Shown: positions 11,035 through 21,881, counted from the first letter of the stretch. The stretch is 64,000 nt of DNA from Channallabes apus (GCA_030522415.1 CM060125.1:31544169-31608168); one strand, 5' to 3'. Numbers and translations: made by a program. The notes: a model not told the origin generated them from the sequence alone.

Positions 11035-11117
11035 TGTAACAAACTCGCTACCGTTACCAAAACAATAACTAGCCATTATCAGAATCAGGGAGTCGGATAA
11101 GGACCACCAGAGAAACC
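11035..11117 (-). repeat. Gypsy 3' LTR, partial
   Basis: About 82 bp nearly identical to 13355-13437, starting TGTAACA. The rest of this LTR is deleted together with pol. Confidence 0.75.
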
Positions 11118-11157
11118 AGAGCGGGAACTGGCATCCTTTGAGTAGATGACGCTTCAG

Positions 11158-11962
11158 CTAAAATGGAGTCATGAGTCTCTGCAAGGTTGCCCCTGCATTC
11201 TTTAGGCCAAAGGGAAGACGGAGGAACTCATACTGATTGTTCTTGGTCATGAAGGCGGTCTTAGGGATCCTATCTGAGTGCATTTCCACTTGCCAATAAC
11301 CGCTGCGCAGATCCAAAGAGCTGAATATAGTAGCTCCATAGAGCGCTTCCAGGATTTCGTGGACCTGGGGCATGGGGAAGCCATCCAGCGGTGTTTTGCT
11401 GTTAAGGGCCCTAAAGTCCACACATACAGTAAACGGGTCCCACCCCCCTTTTTACTCACCAGCACGACTGGAGCGGCCAATGGCGAGGTAGATGGCCTGA
11501 TGATGCCAGCCTCTAGCATCTTGGTGACTTCATCCTCCACAATCTGTAGTTTATGGACAGGTACAGGGTAAGCCTTTTTTCCAAAGTTTTCACCATCTCT
11601 ACCCGGGATGGTGTAGGAGTGTTGGCTAAAATTAATCTGTAGACTCACGTCCATTAAAAAGTCCAACCCTAATACGCAGGGGAAGGTAAGATCACGATCT
11701 TTCATAATAAAAAGACAAATCTCTATTTCTACCCCTTGTAATGAGCACCGGGCATGTAGCTTGCCTATTACAACCTGCACTAAGCCATTGTCTAATGAAA
11801 ACGATTGTCCCTTTGCCGACTGCCACCTTTCGGCTGGTTCCTTTATCCTTCTCCATAGCGTCTCGGTGATGAGGGAGAAGGTGCTGCCTGTGTCGATGAC
11901 GGCCGTACAGGGTACCTGATTTAAGGCGAGCTGCACCATTAACAGAGAAGGACTGGCCTGGG
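11158..11962 (-). pseudogene. Gypsy protease and N-terminal RT
   Basis: Protease lies at 11939-11700 with VIDTGSTFSLI as the active-site motif. RT begins with the conserved II-RPS-SP-AAPVVLV-KK block. Near 11430 the frame shifts and RT continues at 11421-11158 (DFRALN, LDLRSGYWQ, PFGLKNA), then ends before the Tyr-x-Asp-Asp site. No catalytic RT core remains, so the product would be inactive. Confidence 0.8.
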
Positions 11963-12234
11963 CTATGCCAAGGCTGGAAGGTCCTTTGCCCTCCTTCGTC
12001 TGTTTGGGAGCTCGAATGGGATTTTTTGCCTTTGTCTAAAAGCTTTAGCGGCATTAAAATCTCTTTCCATCAGCATCCCGATCAGTATCAGCTCGCTTAT
12101 GGTGATGACTGTATTCCGCAACAGGCTGGCGATGCGGTGGTTGCAATTCCTCAATGTTGCTTGTACAATATCTCTTTCAGTCATCCTTGGTTTCCATCTC
12201 AGACAGAGAGCTCGATACTGGAAGGCGAAGTCCC

Positions 12235-13148
12235 TTATGCTCTCATCAGGGCGTTGGACTCATGATCCTCGGTGAGGAACGCCTTCAGCAACGCAGCTTT
12301 GAATGATCTCCAGCTCTTGACACCATGTCTTTCTGCGGTCCACCAGTCTTTAGCAGTGTGGGTGAGTATAGAAGGGAGCGTAGCTAATATGTCACTATCG
12401 GAAAGTGGGTGTAAAGCTAAGTATTCCTCACACCTTTCCACAAAACTAATGGGGTCTTCTCCTTCAGTACCGCTAAACCTGGGAACTCCACTTTTATAGG
12501 GGCCTTGAAGGGAGGAGCATGCGTGCAGCTACTGGGAAATGGAGGATGAGAACTGGACTCTGGTCAACGGAATGGAGTGGAGGTAACGACCGGCTGCGTG
12601 TCCATCATGGCTTTTAGCTGTAAGTCCCGTCTCTTCATACATTCCATCACGGCATGGCCTACGTCGTTCAATTGCCCTTCACATTGTTTTTTTATCGTCT
12701 GGCACATTTGTTGTATCTCTTCTTGCATGCTCTCTAGCTTGTGTTGGCTCACCAGGATGTCTGTATCTCGACCACGTTGCAGTTCCCCCACCTGATCAGA
12801 CAGTTCGTCCATTCGCTGGGAGAGTCTACTTTCCAGATCCCGCAGAGCCGTCTCCAGTTGGTTGAGGCGGTTTGCCAATACCATAGAGATGAGACTTTGG
12901 TCGTCCTCTGTGTCGGCAGGAGGAAGGGAAGGTCGCTGGTCATCGGGGAGTGGTTGTTCCACCCCTTCGTTGCCACGCGGATCCTCGTCATCCACCCCAG
13001 AACATCCTTCATCCTCGGTGTCCAGGTAGAGATGGCTAAGAGTTTTAATTAACTCCTGGATGGGCTCACGACACATCACAAAAGGGCCTGCAGTGAAGTC
13101 ATGGGCTAACAACCCTTCCTCAGCTTGAACGTCGGAGTCGGCCATCAT
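12235..13148 (-). pseudogene. Gypsy gag
   Basis: A 194-codon frame (13148-12564) with an acidic middle and a long coiled-coil-like heptad region (about residues 90-170). In a second frame (12441-12235) comes the capsid-like WWTAERHGVKSW block typical of gypsy Gag. At least one frame change separates them. Gag continues in broken frames to about 11963 before protease. Confidence 0.6.
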
Positions 13149-13335
13149 TGCCCCTATTTGCCTTCAATAAATGACACGATTAATCAAACCCTTGAGTGAG
13201 AGTATTTGCAAAACGTAAAATGGTACGAGAGAGGGCTGGCTAGGTAACAGCTAACAGCACCGTTTAACCATGCAAGAATAAACAGCAACAATAACATATA
13301 AATCAAATATACACAATATATATATAACTCTGATG

Positions 13336-13353
13336 GCCCCACATTGGGCGCCA
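13336..13353 (-). other. Gypsy primer binding site, tRNA-Lys type
   Basis: Minus-strand TGGCGCCCAATGTGGGGC starts one base after the LTR end. It matches the tRNA-Lys(1,2) primer site known from betaretroviruses except for one base. Confidence 0.75.
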
Positions 13354-13354
13354 C

Positions 13355-13600
13355 TGTAACAGACTCGCTACCGTTACCAAAACAATAACTAGCCGTTATC
13401 AGAATCAAGGAGTAGGATAAGGACCACCAGAGAAACAGATGTTATATTCAAAGTGTATTTACATTTAATATAGTGCTGTACATCACACCATTCACACATG
13501 CCGGCCACTCGTGCCACACACTCACTCAGTCCGTGCTCGTGATTGTGTATATAGAGTCCTTTCTCTCAATCAAAATGTTCATAAAAGTAAACTGATAGAA
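13355..13600 (-). repeat. Gypsy 5' LTR
   Basis: Inner end TGTAACAGACTCGC matches 11035. Minus strand has a TATA-like CTATATACAC near 13547-13556. Outer border uncertain. Confidence 0.6.
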
Positions 13601-14347
13601 CCTATTATTATTCTGGTGTGGTTTGTTGCAAAGAAATGCCTTCTATTGTTCTGAAACAGAGGCAGCATCTCTAAACTTTTGGCTCCTCTTTCTTCCTCCT
13701 GAAAAGCTGACACATGGTCTGAGATATCGGTCTGTAAAATTCGTTTCCTCTATGGAGTTATAATCAGAGCATGACACAGGACAATACTGCAGGAACCAGA
13801 GGGATGAGAATTTTTATTGTTTATTTTTTTGTTGCTGGTTTTTTTTATTATTTGTACTGGTTTGTGTATTTTTCATTTTGTAATCATTATTATTTAAGAA
13901 ATATGATCTTTGATATTGTTACTCTGTATAGTTATTTATGTTTACAGCTTTATTGTTTCCCTTTGTTTATTCGTTTATTCTAACCCTAATTTCTATTTTG
14001 AATGTGGAAGCTATTAAATGGTCTTTCTGTTGACGGTCAAGCTCTAAAAGTTTTTTTTTAAATGCAAAAAAAAATATTATTTTATTTATACAGTATAACA
14101 CGATACAAAAATGTTGAAGCTGCATTGAAATCAGTTTTCCATGACACATAAGAAACTTTTGCTAATTGACTGTTGAAACATTATTATTGTAGATGAACAT
14201 AAAGTCTTAATAAGCTAAATAAGTGTCATCCATGGATTCACGCTGCATTTCACATGGATGACCAGTAGGTGGACCACCGTTACACAACATCTAGATCAAT
14301 CATAAAGCCGCATAAATTTAGTATATAATATTAAAATAATATATTAC
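13601..14347. other. Unassigned AT-rich DNA
   Basis: About 750 bases, low GC. No domain, terminal repeat or RNA gene recognised. It ends at the TA target site of the large Tc1 element. Confidence 0.4.
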
Positions 14348-14420
14348 TATACTCAGCAAAAAAAGAAAAACGTCCTCTGACTTTCAACTGTTTTTACTTT
14401 CAGTAAAATTAATGTGTAAA

Positions 14421-15292
14421 TGTTACGTCCTTTGACGTATTTATTTTGTTTATATTATATTGTAAACATATATTGTCATGCTACAGTATTTTGGTGTTTT
14501 GTTCTCTCCTTTTTTCTCGTCTACCACACTACCAGCTTGGTGTAGGTCACCTGTGCCTAATTGCACCAATCACCGCTGGATCCACATTGGCTAACGAGGA
14601 GAGCTTTGTGGAGTTAAAGGCTACAGACACCTGAAGGACGCGAGGAGGGAGTATTGTGGACAGAGTAGAGTAGAGCAGAGTAGCTTAGGAGAGGGTGCCC
14701 TCCTGCTTTCTGACCAGCTCTTCAGAGACTATTGTTTTCTCCTGCCTTAGACTTTAGCTTTTGTGCTATTGCTAATGCTGCTTGTTGTTTGTGCTATGGT
14801 GTTAGCCTGTGCTAAGTCTTGCTTCACCAGTTGTCATTGCTACAGCCCTGTTCCTAATCTTTTCTTGAACTTGAGCTCTTTTGTTTTGTTTACTTATTTT
14901 ATCTGGAGCAGTAGGGAGGAGGACGCCATTTATTTTTGTATCATCTTTTTCTCATGTGTTAATTTAGTAAGGGAGCCAGGTAAGACTTCTGTTGTTTATT
15001 TGGTACTTTCTTTTGTGAGGTTAACTAACTTTCTTTAAAACTAAGTTAGAACTATTATGTTTGTTATTTTGGCCTTGTTCCCTCCTGAAGTTTGTTTTGC
15101 TCCCTGTTTTGGATATTTGAGTTTGTAAATAAAATCTTTTGTTTTGCATTTGAGATTAGTGTGATCTTTTTGGAGTGTTGGGACAGGGGAAAAGCAAAAT
15201 TTAACATTGTATTCAGGTTTTTAGATGAAAGTTGCTATCTCAATTAATTTTGTTACTTCTCTTCCACCCCTAGACTAGAGGGGAACGTAACA
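14421..15292 (+). repeat. Gmr1-like 5' LTR
   Basis: 872 bp, TGTTACGTCC...GAACGTAACA. An AATAAA lies near 15127-15135. Partner at 20150-21021. Confidence 0.95.
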
Positions 15293-15294
15293 AT

Positions 15295-15312
15295 TGGGGG
15301 CTCGTCCATTCT
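15295..15312 (+). other. Gmr1-like primer binding site, tRNA-Pro type
   Basis: TGGGGGCTCGTCC starts 2 nt after the LTR. The first 13 bases match the tRNA-Pro 3' end and equal those of the retrovirus at 10197; the following bases differ. Confidence 0.75.
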
Positions 15313-15455
15313 GTTACAATTACTAACAATTGGAGTTTCATTCACCTGTGAGTATTAACAAAATCACAATTGTTTCCCATATTGCTAAAGTATGAAGTTT
15401 GTGTAGCTGCTTTAAACTTTTGTAGGGGAGGAGTCATAGTCATATTAGTGGAAAT

Positions 15456-18302
15456 ATGGACTTTGATTTAGTGAAGTTTACCTTATCTCCTTCTTTGGAA
15501 GAGTTTAATAACTGTAGAAAGGTAGATCTTCTTTTGGTAGCAGACTTTTATAATATCGCTGTTTCTAGAGTTGCTAGGAAACAGGTGATTAAGGAGGAGT
15601 TACATGTTAAATTGGTGGAAGCTGGCATCTTTCCTGATAAAGCTTTAGAACAGAGAGATGAGGAAGATGTTGGTGCAGACATTGACGCTAACTCAGTTAC
15701 TAGTGGTAAGAGTGTAGCGTTAGATCCGCAAATAACTGTGAGATTAAAGGAGCTTGATCTTGCATTAAAAAAGCAAGAATATGAGACGCAAATGCTACGA
15801 TTAAAAGCTCTTGAAGTTCAGGCCGATCGTGATGTGAAATTACGTAAGCTTGAGGTAGAAGTAGAAACTTTGCGTCGTCGTCCAATTCCTATTCCTCGTG
15901 CTAGAACGCCTTCTACTGGTGATAGTGGAATAACAGGTCCTGAATTTGACATTAGTAGGTATGTTAAATTAGTTCCGCCTTTCCGTGAGTCAGAGGTAGA
16001 TGCCTACTTTGTAGCATTTGAACGTGTGGCTGCAAAGTTAAACTGGCCAAGAGATATGTGGGCTTTACTACTGCAGTGTAACCTAGTAGGTAAAGCGCAG
16101 GAGGTGTGTGCTGCCTTGTCGATTGAAGAGTCATTAGATTATGACGTAGTGAAAGCAGTAGTATTAAGAGCATATGAGTTAGTTCCGGAAGCCTATAGAC
16201 AGAAGTTTAGGGCATGTTTAAAGCAGCCCAACCAGACTCATGTGGAGTTTGCAAGGGAAAAGAAATTTCTGTTTGATAAATGGTGTCATGCTTGTAAGAT
16301 TACCACTCGTGAGGAATTGCAAGAATTAATCTTACTTGAAGATTTTAAAACTTGTTTACCGGAGAACGTTGTTGTTCATTTAAATGAGCAAAAGGTATTA
16401 AAAATCACTGATGCGGCTGTGCTCGCTGACGAATTCGCACTTACTCACCGAACTGTCTTTTCTTCGGTACGTCAATTTAAAGCGCCTTTCGCCACGGAGT
16501 CCGTCATTCGTACTGCGCCTAACGGTAAAGTCAAAATGTCTGGTGGTGGAAAAGCAGTTTTAAAGGGCACAGAGAAGAGGAGGGTTTGTTTTTATTGTCT
16601 TGATCCTGGTCACATGATTGCTGAGTGTAGCGCTTGGAAGCAAAAGGCTAGACCTAAGAGTGCGGCGACTGTACAGGCAGTTCCTGATTCAATTACACCT
16701 GATATTTCCTCATTTAGTCCTTTTATGCTGACAGGTTATGTGTCACTTGTAGGAGACTCTACAGTTAGGGGTGTTCAGATGTTAAGGGATACTGGATCGG
16801 CCCAATCTCTCGTATTGGAGGATGTGCTACAGTTTTGTGATGCATCGTATGCAGGTGCCAACGCGCTAGTGCGTGGTATCGAAATGGGATGTATTAGTAT
16901 TCCTTTGCACACTGTTAACTTGAAGTCAGACCTAGTTTCAGGCCAAGTGCAGATGGGGGTTTGTAAGAAGTTGCCCGTTGAGAATGTCAGTATCATATTG
17001 GGAAATGATCTTGCTGGTGGTACAGTTTTTCCCAGTCCTATTGTCATAAGCAAGCCAGTAATTTCTGAGATACCAGACCTCTCTGTAACCTTTCCACTAG
17101 CTTTTCCAGCTTGTGTGGTTACAAGATCTCAATCAAAAAGTTTTCAGGATGTTATTGACTTGTCTGATTCTTTTCTGAGTGTACCCCTTAAGCAGGTAGA
17201 GTGCAGGTTATCTGTTAAGGAGGATGGGATTGCTGAGCAGAAGCCCAAGTTTCCATTGGAGAGAGACTCTGTTGTGGGTAAGGACAATTTGAGTGCTGCC
17301 CAGAAGTTAGACCCCACTCTAACAAATTGTATTAGCAGTGCAGTGGCAAGTGCTGACCTTGCGGTGGCAAGGGTGGGATATTTTTGGGATGATAAAATTT
17401 TAATGCGTAAATGGCAGCCAAAAGAAAGTGATGATTGGCAGATAGCGTATCAAATAGTTTTACCTTCCACTTACCGATCTCATGTGTTGAGGTTAGCGCA
17501 CGAAAATGTTCTCGCTGGTCATCTAGGTGTCACGAAGACATATCAGCGAATTGTGAAACATTTTTATTGGCCTGGTGTGAAAGGTGATGTTTCACGATTT
17601 TGTAGGTCATCTGATGTTTGTCAACGTGCAGGAAAGCCTAATCAGACTGTTCCTAAAGCTCCACTTCACCCGATTCCTGTCATTGGGGAACCGTTTGAGA
17701 GGTTGATAATTGACTGTGTAGGACCTTTGCCTAAATCAAAACATGGGCACCAATATATTTTAACACTTATGTGTGCTGCTACTCGCTACCCTGAAGCCGT
17801 ACCATTGCGTACATTGAAAGCACAGGTAGTTTTGAAAGAGATTGTGAAGTTTTGCACTACGTTCGGCCTGCCGAGAGTAATTCAGACAGACCAAGGCACG
17901 AATTTCACTTCTAAAGTGTTTGAGCAGCTGTTAAAAGAGCTGGGAGTTTCACACAAATTGTCTAGTGCTTATCATCCAGAATCACAGGGTGTATTGGAAC
18001 GCTTTCATCAGACGTTGAAGACTTTGTTGCGTACTTTTTGTACTGAGACTGGTAAATATTGGGTAGATGGATTGCCGCTACTCATGTTTGCTGTGAGAGG
18101 GTCCGTTCAAGAATCTTTAGGGTTCAGTCCTGCGGAACTTGTATTCGCTCATACAGTTCGCGGACCTCTGAAGTTGTTGAAGGAGCAGTTAACGGGTAAA
18201 GAGAGCGCCCCTATGTCTGTTCTTGATTATGTGAGTTCTTTTCGTGAACGCTTACACAAAGCGTGTAGCTTGGCTAAGTCTCATCTTGCAGTATCAGTGT
18301 GA
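15456..18302 (+). CDS. Gmr1-like Gag-protease-integrase polyprotein
   Basis: 948 codons. Residues about 95-145 are a charged coiled coil. Residues about 195-330 are a capsid region of the type from which the vertebrate SCAN domain is thought to derive. A CCHC zinc knuckle is at residues 378-391 (CFYCLDPGHMIAEC). The protease has an Asp-Thr-Gly active site near residue 445. The integrase has its His-His-Cys-Cys region at about 675-725 and catalytic Asp 753, Asp 812 and Glu 848 (35 residues between the last two). It stops at TGA 18300-18302 within the integrase C-terminal domain, whose remainder is in the next frame. Gag and protease share one frame with no stop between them, so a single polyprotein is expected. 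Confidence 0.9.
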   Translation: MDFDLVKFTLSPSLEEFNNCRKVDLLLVADFYNIAVSRVARKQVIKEELHVKLVEAGIFPDKALEQRDEEDVGADIDANSVTSGKSVALDPQITVRLKELDLALKKQEYETQMLRLKALEVQADRDVKLRKLEVEVETLRRRPIPIPRARTPSTGDSGITGPEFDISRYVKLVPPFRESEVDAYFVAFERVAAKLNWPRDMWALLLQCNLVGKAQEVCAALSIEESLDYDVVKAVVLRAYELVPEAYRQKFRACLKQPNQTHVEFAREKKFLFDKWCHACKITTREELQELILLEDFKTCLPENVVVHLNEQKVLKITDAAVLADEFALTHRTVFSSVRQFKAPFATESVIRTAPNGKVKMSGGGKAVLKGTEKRRVCFYCLDPGHMIAECSAWKQKARPKSAATVQAVPDSITPDISSFSPFMLTGYVSLVGDSTVRGVQMLRDTGSAQSLVLEDVLQFCDASYAGANALVRGIEMGCISIPLHTVNLKSDLVSGQVQMGVCKKLPVENVSIILGNDLAGGTVFPSPIVISKPVISEIPDLSVTFPLAFPACVVTRSQSKSFQDVIDLSDSFLSVPLKQVECRLSVKEDGIAEQKPKFPLERDSVVGKDNLSAAQKLDPTLTNCISSAVASADLAVARVGYFWDDKILMRKWQPKESDDWQIAYQIVLPSTYRSHVLRLAHENVLAGHLGVTKTYQRIVKHFYWPGVKGDVSRFCRSSDVCQRAGKPNQTVPKAPLHPIPVIGEPFERLIIDCVGPLPKSKHGHQYILTLMCAATRYPEAVPLRTLKAQVVLKEIVKFCTTFGLPRVIQTDQGTNFTSKVFEQLLKELGVSHKLSSAYHPESQGVLERFHQTLKTLLRTFCTETGKYWVDGLPLLMFAVRGSVQESLGFSPAELVFAHTVRGPLKLLKEQLTGKESAPMSVLDYVSSFRERLHKACSLAKSHLAVSV

Positions 18303-20085
18303 AATGAAAGAACGTTATGATAGAAAAGCAGTTCAACGCAGTTTTCAAGCGGGTGAATCTGTTCTTGTTTTTCTTCCTGTTCCTGGCTCACCACTGCAAG
18401 CAAAGTTTTCTGGACCTTATACAGTTGAGCAGAAACTTAGTGAGACAGACTATGTCATAGCTACCCCTGAGCGCAGACGTAAGACAAGAGTGTGCCACAT
18501 TAATATGTTGAAACCTTATGTGTTAAGGGATGTGACTGCCTCTATGAAGTCTGTTGACAAGTGTAAACCGTGTGTTACATTGAACAATGTTCCTGTTGTT
18601 GCTGAAGAAATGTTGGAAGAACCTCAATCACCTGGTGCACGTCTTAACAATTCTATTATCTTGGGTAATATAGAGTTGCATCTATCATATTTACCTAAAG
18701 ATCAGTTGAATGAAGTTGTGAAGTTGTTGCGAAAATACCCGTCATTGTTCTCTGATCTGCCTGGGAGAACAACGGTGTTGCCCCATGATATTGAAGTTGG
18801 AAATTCTACTCCTATTAAACAACATCCTTATCGAGTGAATCCTGTAAAGCAGGATATCATGAGAAGTGAGGTAGATTACTTGCTTCAAAACAATCTTGCT
18901 GTTCACAGTCAAAGTCCATGGAGTTCACCATGCTTACTTGTTCCTAAACCTGATTCCACGTTTCGTTTCTGTACGGACTATAGGAAGGTAAACAGTATCA
19001 CCAAACCTGATTCCTTTCCGTTACCCAGAATGGAAGACTGTGTAGATAATGTTGGTGCTGCAAAGTATGTGACAAAGCTAGACCTGTTAAAGGGTTACTG
19101 GCAGGTTCCTTTGAGTACACGAGCGTGTGAAATCTCTGCGTTTGTCACCCCTGACAATTTTCTACAGTACAACTGTATGGCGTTTGGCATGCGAAATGCC
19201 CCAGCGACATTCCAGAGGCTCATGCAGAAAGTTTTGTCCGGACTGTGTAATTGTGAAGCATATTTGGATGACATTGTGGTTTACTCTGGTAATTGGGATG
19301 ACCATCTCACTAATTTGGAGAGAGTGTTTGAAAGACTGTGTAGTGCTAACTTAACACTCAACTTAGCAAAGTGTGAGTTTGCTAAAGCTGTGGTAACATA
19401 CCTTGGAAAGAAAGTGGGCCAAGGCTGTGTAAGGCCTGTGACAGCTAAGGTGATTGCTGTTACTGAGTTTCCTAGTCCCCTTACTAAACGTCAGTTACGT
19501 AGGTTCTTGGGGATGGCTGGATACTATCGAGGTTTTTGCAAGAACTTCGCAACCGTGGTATCTCCCTTAACTGACTTGCTTAGCACAGAGAGAAAGTTTG
19601 TTTGGACTTCTCAGTGTGAGAGTGCTTTTATTGCTGTGAAAGACCTTTTATGCAATGCTCCAATTCTCTCTGCCCCTAACTTTTCTCTTCCATTTAAGTT
19701 ACAAATCGACGCAAGTGCTGTAGGTGCAGGTGCTGTCCTGTTACAGGAGGATGATGCAGGTGTCGAGCATCCTGTTTGTTACTTCTCCAAGAAGTTCTCC
19801 AAGTGTCAGAGAAACTACAGCACTATTGAGAAAGAGGCTCTCGCCTTGGTGTTATCACTTAAACATTTTGAAGTTTATGTGGGTGGAAGTTGTGTACCTC
19901 TCATTGTTTTTACAGACCATAATCCTCTTGTGTTTCTCTCCCGAATGTGCAATCTTAATCAACGTTTGATGCGTTGGTCATTGTTCCTTCAAGAATACAA
20001 CCTTGATATCCACCACAAGAAAGGAGTGGAAAATGTGGTTGCAGATGCACTGTCCAGGGCTTGTGAGTTTGATGTTGGTGACTGA
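18244..20085 (+). CDS. Gmr1-like integrase C-terminus, RT and RNase H
   Basis: 613 codons in a frame shifted by +1 relative to the upstream one, overlapping it by 59 nt. It begins with the integrase C-terminal part, including a Gly-Pro-Tyr (GPY/F) module near residue 55. RT follows from about residue 190, with LDLLKGYWQVPL, PFGMRNAPATFQRLM-type block and YLDD at residues 340-343. RNase H starts near residue 485 (QIDAS, then IEKEALALV and FTDHNPL). It ends 65 nt before the 3' LTR. The first ATG is not necessarily a real start: the protein is probably made as a fusion, either by a +1 frameshift or, before a one-base change, in one frame. Confidence 0.88.
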   Translation: MNAYTKRVAWLSLILQYQCEMKERYDRKAVQRSFQAGESVLVFLPVPGSPLQAKFSGPYTVEQKLSETDYVIATPERRRKTRVCHINMLKPYVLRDVTASMKSVDKCKPCVTLNNVPVVAEEMLEEPQSPGARLNNSIILGNIELHLSYLPKDQLNEVVKLLRKYPSLFSDLPGRTTVLPHDIEVGNSTPIKQHPYRVNPVKQDIMRSEVDYLLQNNLAVHSQSPWSSPCLLVPKPDSTFRFCTDYRKVNSITKPDSFPLPRMEDCVDNVGAAKYVTKLDLLKGYWQVPLSTRACEISAFVTPDNFLQYNCMAFGMRNAPATFQRLMQKVLSGLCNCEAYLDDIVVYSGNWDDHLTNLERVFERLCSANLTLNLAKCEFAKAVVTYLGKKVGQGCVRPVTAKVIAVTEFPSPLTKRQLRRFLGMAGYYRGFCKNFATVVSPLTDLLSTERKFVWTSQCESAFIAVKDLLCNAPILSAPNFSLPFKLQIDASAVGAGAVLLQEDDAGVEHPVCYFSKKFSKCQRNYSTIEKEALALVLSLKHFEVYVGGSCVPLIVFTDHNPLVFLSRMCNLNQRLMRWSLFLQEYNLDIHHKKGVENVVADALSRACEFDVGD

Positions 20086-20135
20086 GAGTAATACTGTGTC
20101 TGATGCTATAATAATTTACAATCCATTGGTTGTAA

Positions 20136-20149
20136 GTTGGTGATGGGGG
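20136..20149 (+). other. Gmr1-like polypurine tract
   Basis: GTTGGTGATGGGGG directly before the 3' LTR. Confidence 0.7.
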
Positions 20150-21021
20150 TGTTACGTCCTTTGACGTATTTATTTTGTTTATATTATATTGTAAACATAT
20201 ATTGTCATGCTACAGTATTTTGGTGTTTTGTTCTCTCCTTTTTTCTCGTCTACCACACTACCAGCTTGGTGTAGGTCACCTGTGCCTAATTGCACCAATC
20301 ACCGCTGGATCCACATTGGCTAACGAGGAGAGCTTTGTGGAGTTAAAGGCTACAGACACCTGAAGGACGCGAGGAGGGAGTATTGTGGACAGAGTAGAGT
20401 AGAGCAGAGTAGCTTAGGAGAGGGTGCCCTCCTGCTTTCTGACCAGCTCTTCAGAGACTATTGTTTTCTCCTGCCTTAGACTTTAGCTTTTGTGCTATTG
20501 CTAATGCTGCTTGTTGTTTGTGCTATGGTGTTAGCCTGTGCTAAGTCTTGCTTCACCAGTTGTCATTGCTACAGCCCTGTTCCTAATCTTTTCTTGAACT
20601 TGAGCTCTTTTGTTTTGTTTACTTATTTTATCTGGAGCAGTAGGGAGGAGGACGCCATTTATTTTTGTATCATCTTTTTCTCATGTGTTAATTTAGTAAG
20701 GGAGTCAGGTAAGACTTCTGTTGTTTATTTGGTACTTTCTTTTGTGAGGTTAACTAACTTTCTTTAAAACTAAGTTAGAACTATTATGTTTGTTATTTTG
20801 GCCTTGTTCCCTCCTGAAGTTTGTTTTGCTCCCTGTTTTGGATATTTGAGTTTGTAAATAAAATCTTTTGTTTTGCATTTGAGATTAGTTTGATCTTTTT
20901 GGAGTGTTGGGACAGGGGAAAAGCAAAATTTAACATTGTATTCAGGTTTTTAGATGAAAGTTGCTATCTCAATTAATTTTGTTACTTCTCTTCCACCCCT
21001 AGACTAGAGGGGAACGTAACA
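20150..21021 (+). repeat. Gmr1-like 3' LTR
   Basis: 872 bp. Two substitutions against the 5' LTR (CCAGG to TCAGG and GTGTGAT to GTTTGAT). Confidence 0.95.
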
Positions 21022-21115
21022 GTAAATATTTGTATGAACACTAAAAGAGTCAACACCATAAGGCATAAAGTAAAAATGTTTCCCAATGTGTCCCTGAATG
21101 AAGGGAGGCTGAAAA

Positions 21116-21464
21116 TCAGTCAGTAGCAGTCAGTATCTGGTGGCCACCAGCTGCTTGAAGTACTGCAGTGCATCTCCTCCTCATGGACTGGACCAGATTT
21201 GTCAGTTCTTGCTGTGAGATGGAGGGATTGTGTGTTCCTGGTGTGACTCGGGCAGTTGTTGTGGCCATCCTGTACCTGTCACGCAGGTGTGATATTCGGA
21301 TGTACCCATCCTGTGCAGGTGTTGTTACACGTGGTCTTCCACTGTGATGATGATCAGCTGTCCTTCCTGTCTCCCTGTAGCGCCGTCTTAGGCGTCTCAC
21401 AGTGCGGACATGGCGATTTATTGCCCTATAGCCACATCAGCAGTCCTCATGCCTCCCTGCAGCA
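21116..21464 (-). pseudogene. Tc1 transposase with the catalytic core deleted
   Basis: From about 21464 downward the minus strand encodes the DNA-binding N-terminus (LRRRYRETGRTADHH, then SGRPRVTTPAQD). After the THNPSIS block it jumps straight to the C-terminal tail (QQELTNLVQSMRRRC). The whole DDE core, some 200 residues in relatives, is missing. A stop also separates the frame start from the 21400 Met. It is a non-autonomous derivative that would have needed a related transposase. Confidence 0.8.
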
Positions 21465-21881
21465 CAATGGCGGTTTTAGGGTAGGGCGGAGTGGGCCGCA
21501 CAGAAGCTGAGCGAGCGGAAAAGACCGAGCGGGGGGGAGGGGGGGTGATTGCGGGGGGGGGGGAAGCGAGAGGGGATGACAGGCGGCGGGGGGGGGGGGG
21601 GCGCAGAGTACAGTTCACCTCTCCCAAATGAAGCGGATATGAAGGGGGCTAAATTATGTCTACCTGACTTTCTTACAAATAACGCACATTTCATTCAAAA
21701 TATTATAAACACACACCAATAATTTGCACTTTTTTCATTTGTGAAATGGCTGATAAAAATAGGTAATAAAACGATTATGCTGTGGAGGTGAATTGGTTTA
21801 GTCTTGACTTCTGGTCGTGAGTGACAGCGTTGGGGGAAATCTGTTGATTGTCGAATCGTCGATTATAAAGTAAACACAGCG

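Larger units (their letters stand above)
11035..13600 (-). mobile_element. Ty3/gypsy element with tRNA-Lys-type PBS, internally deleted
   Basis: Minus-strand order: 5' LTR (13355 to about 13600), primer site, coiled-coil gag, protease, start of RT, then directly the end of the 3' LTR (11035 to about 11117). The shared LTR end starts TGTAACA. Most of RT, RNase H and integrase is missing, and gag and pol are frameshifted. The outer edge of the 5' LTR is not clear, so the right border is approximate and no target duplication was found. Confidence 0.75.
14421..21021 (+). mobile_element. Gmr1-like Ty3/gypsy retrotransposon, very young
   Basis: Two 872-bp LTRs with TG...CA ends, differing at only 2 positions (0.23%), and a 5-bp duplication GTAAA (14416-14420, 21022-21026). 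Between them are a primer site, two overlapping frames and a purine tract. Domain order is Gag, protease, integrase, RT, RNase H. Integrase lies before RT as in Ty1/copia, although the proteins are of gypsy type. That order defines the Gmr1-like group first described from cod and other deuterostomes. It inserted into the 5-kb-smaller Tc1 element around it. Confidence 0.92.
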
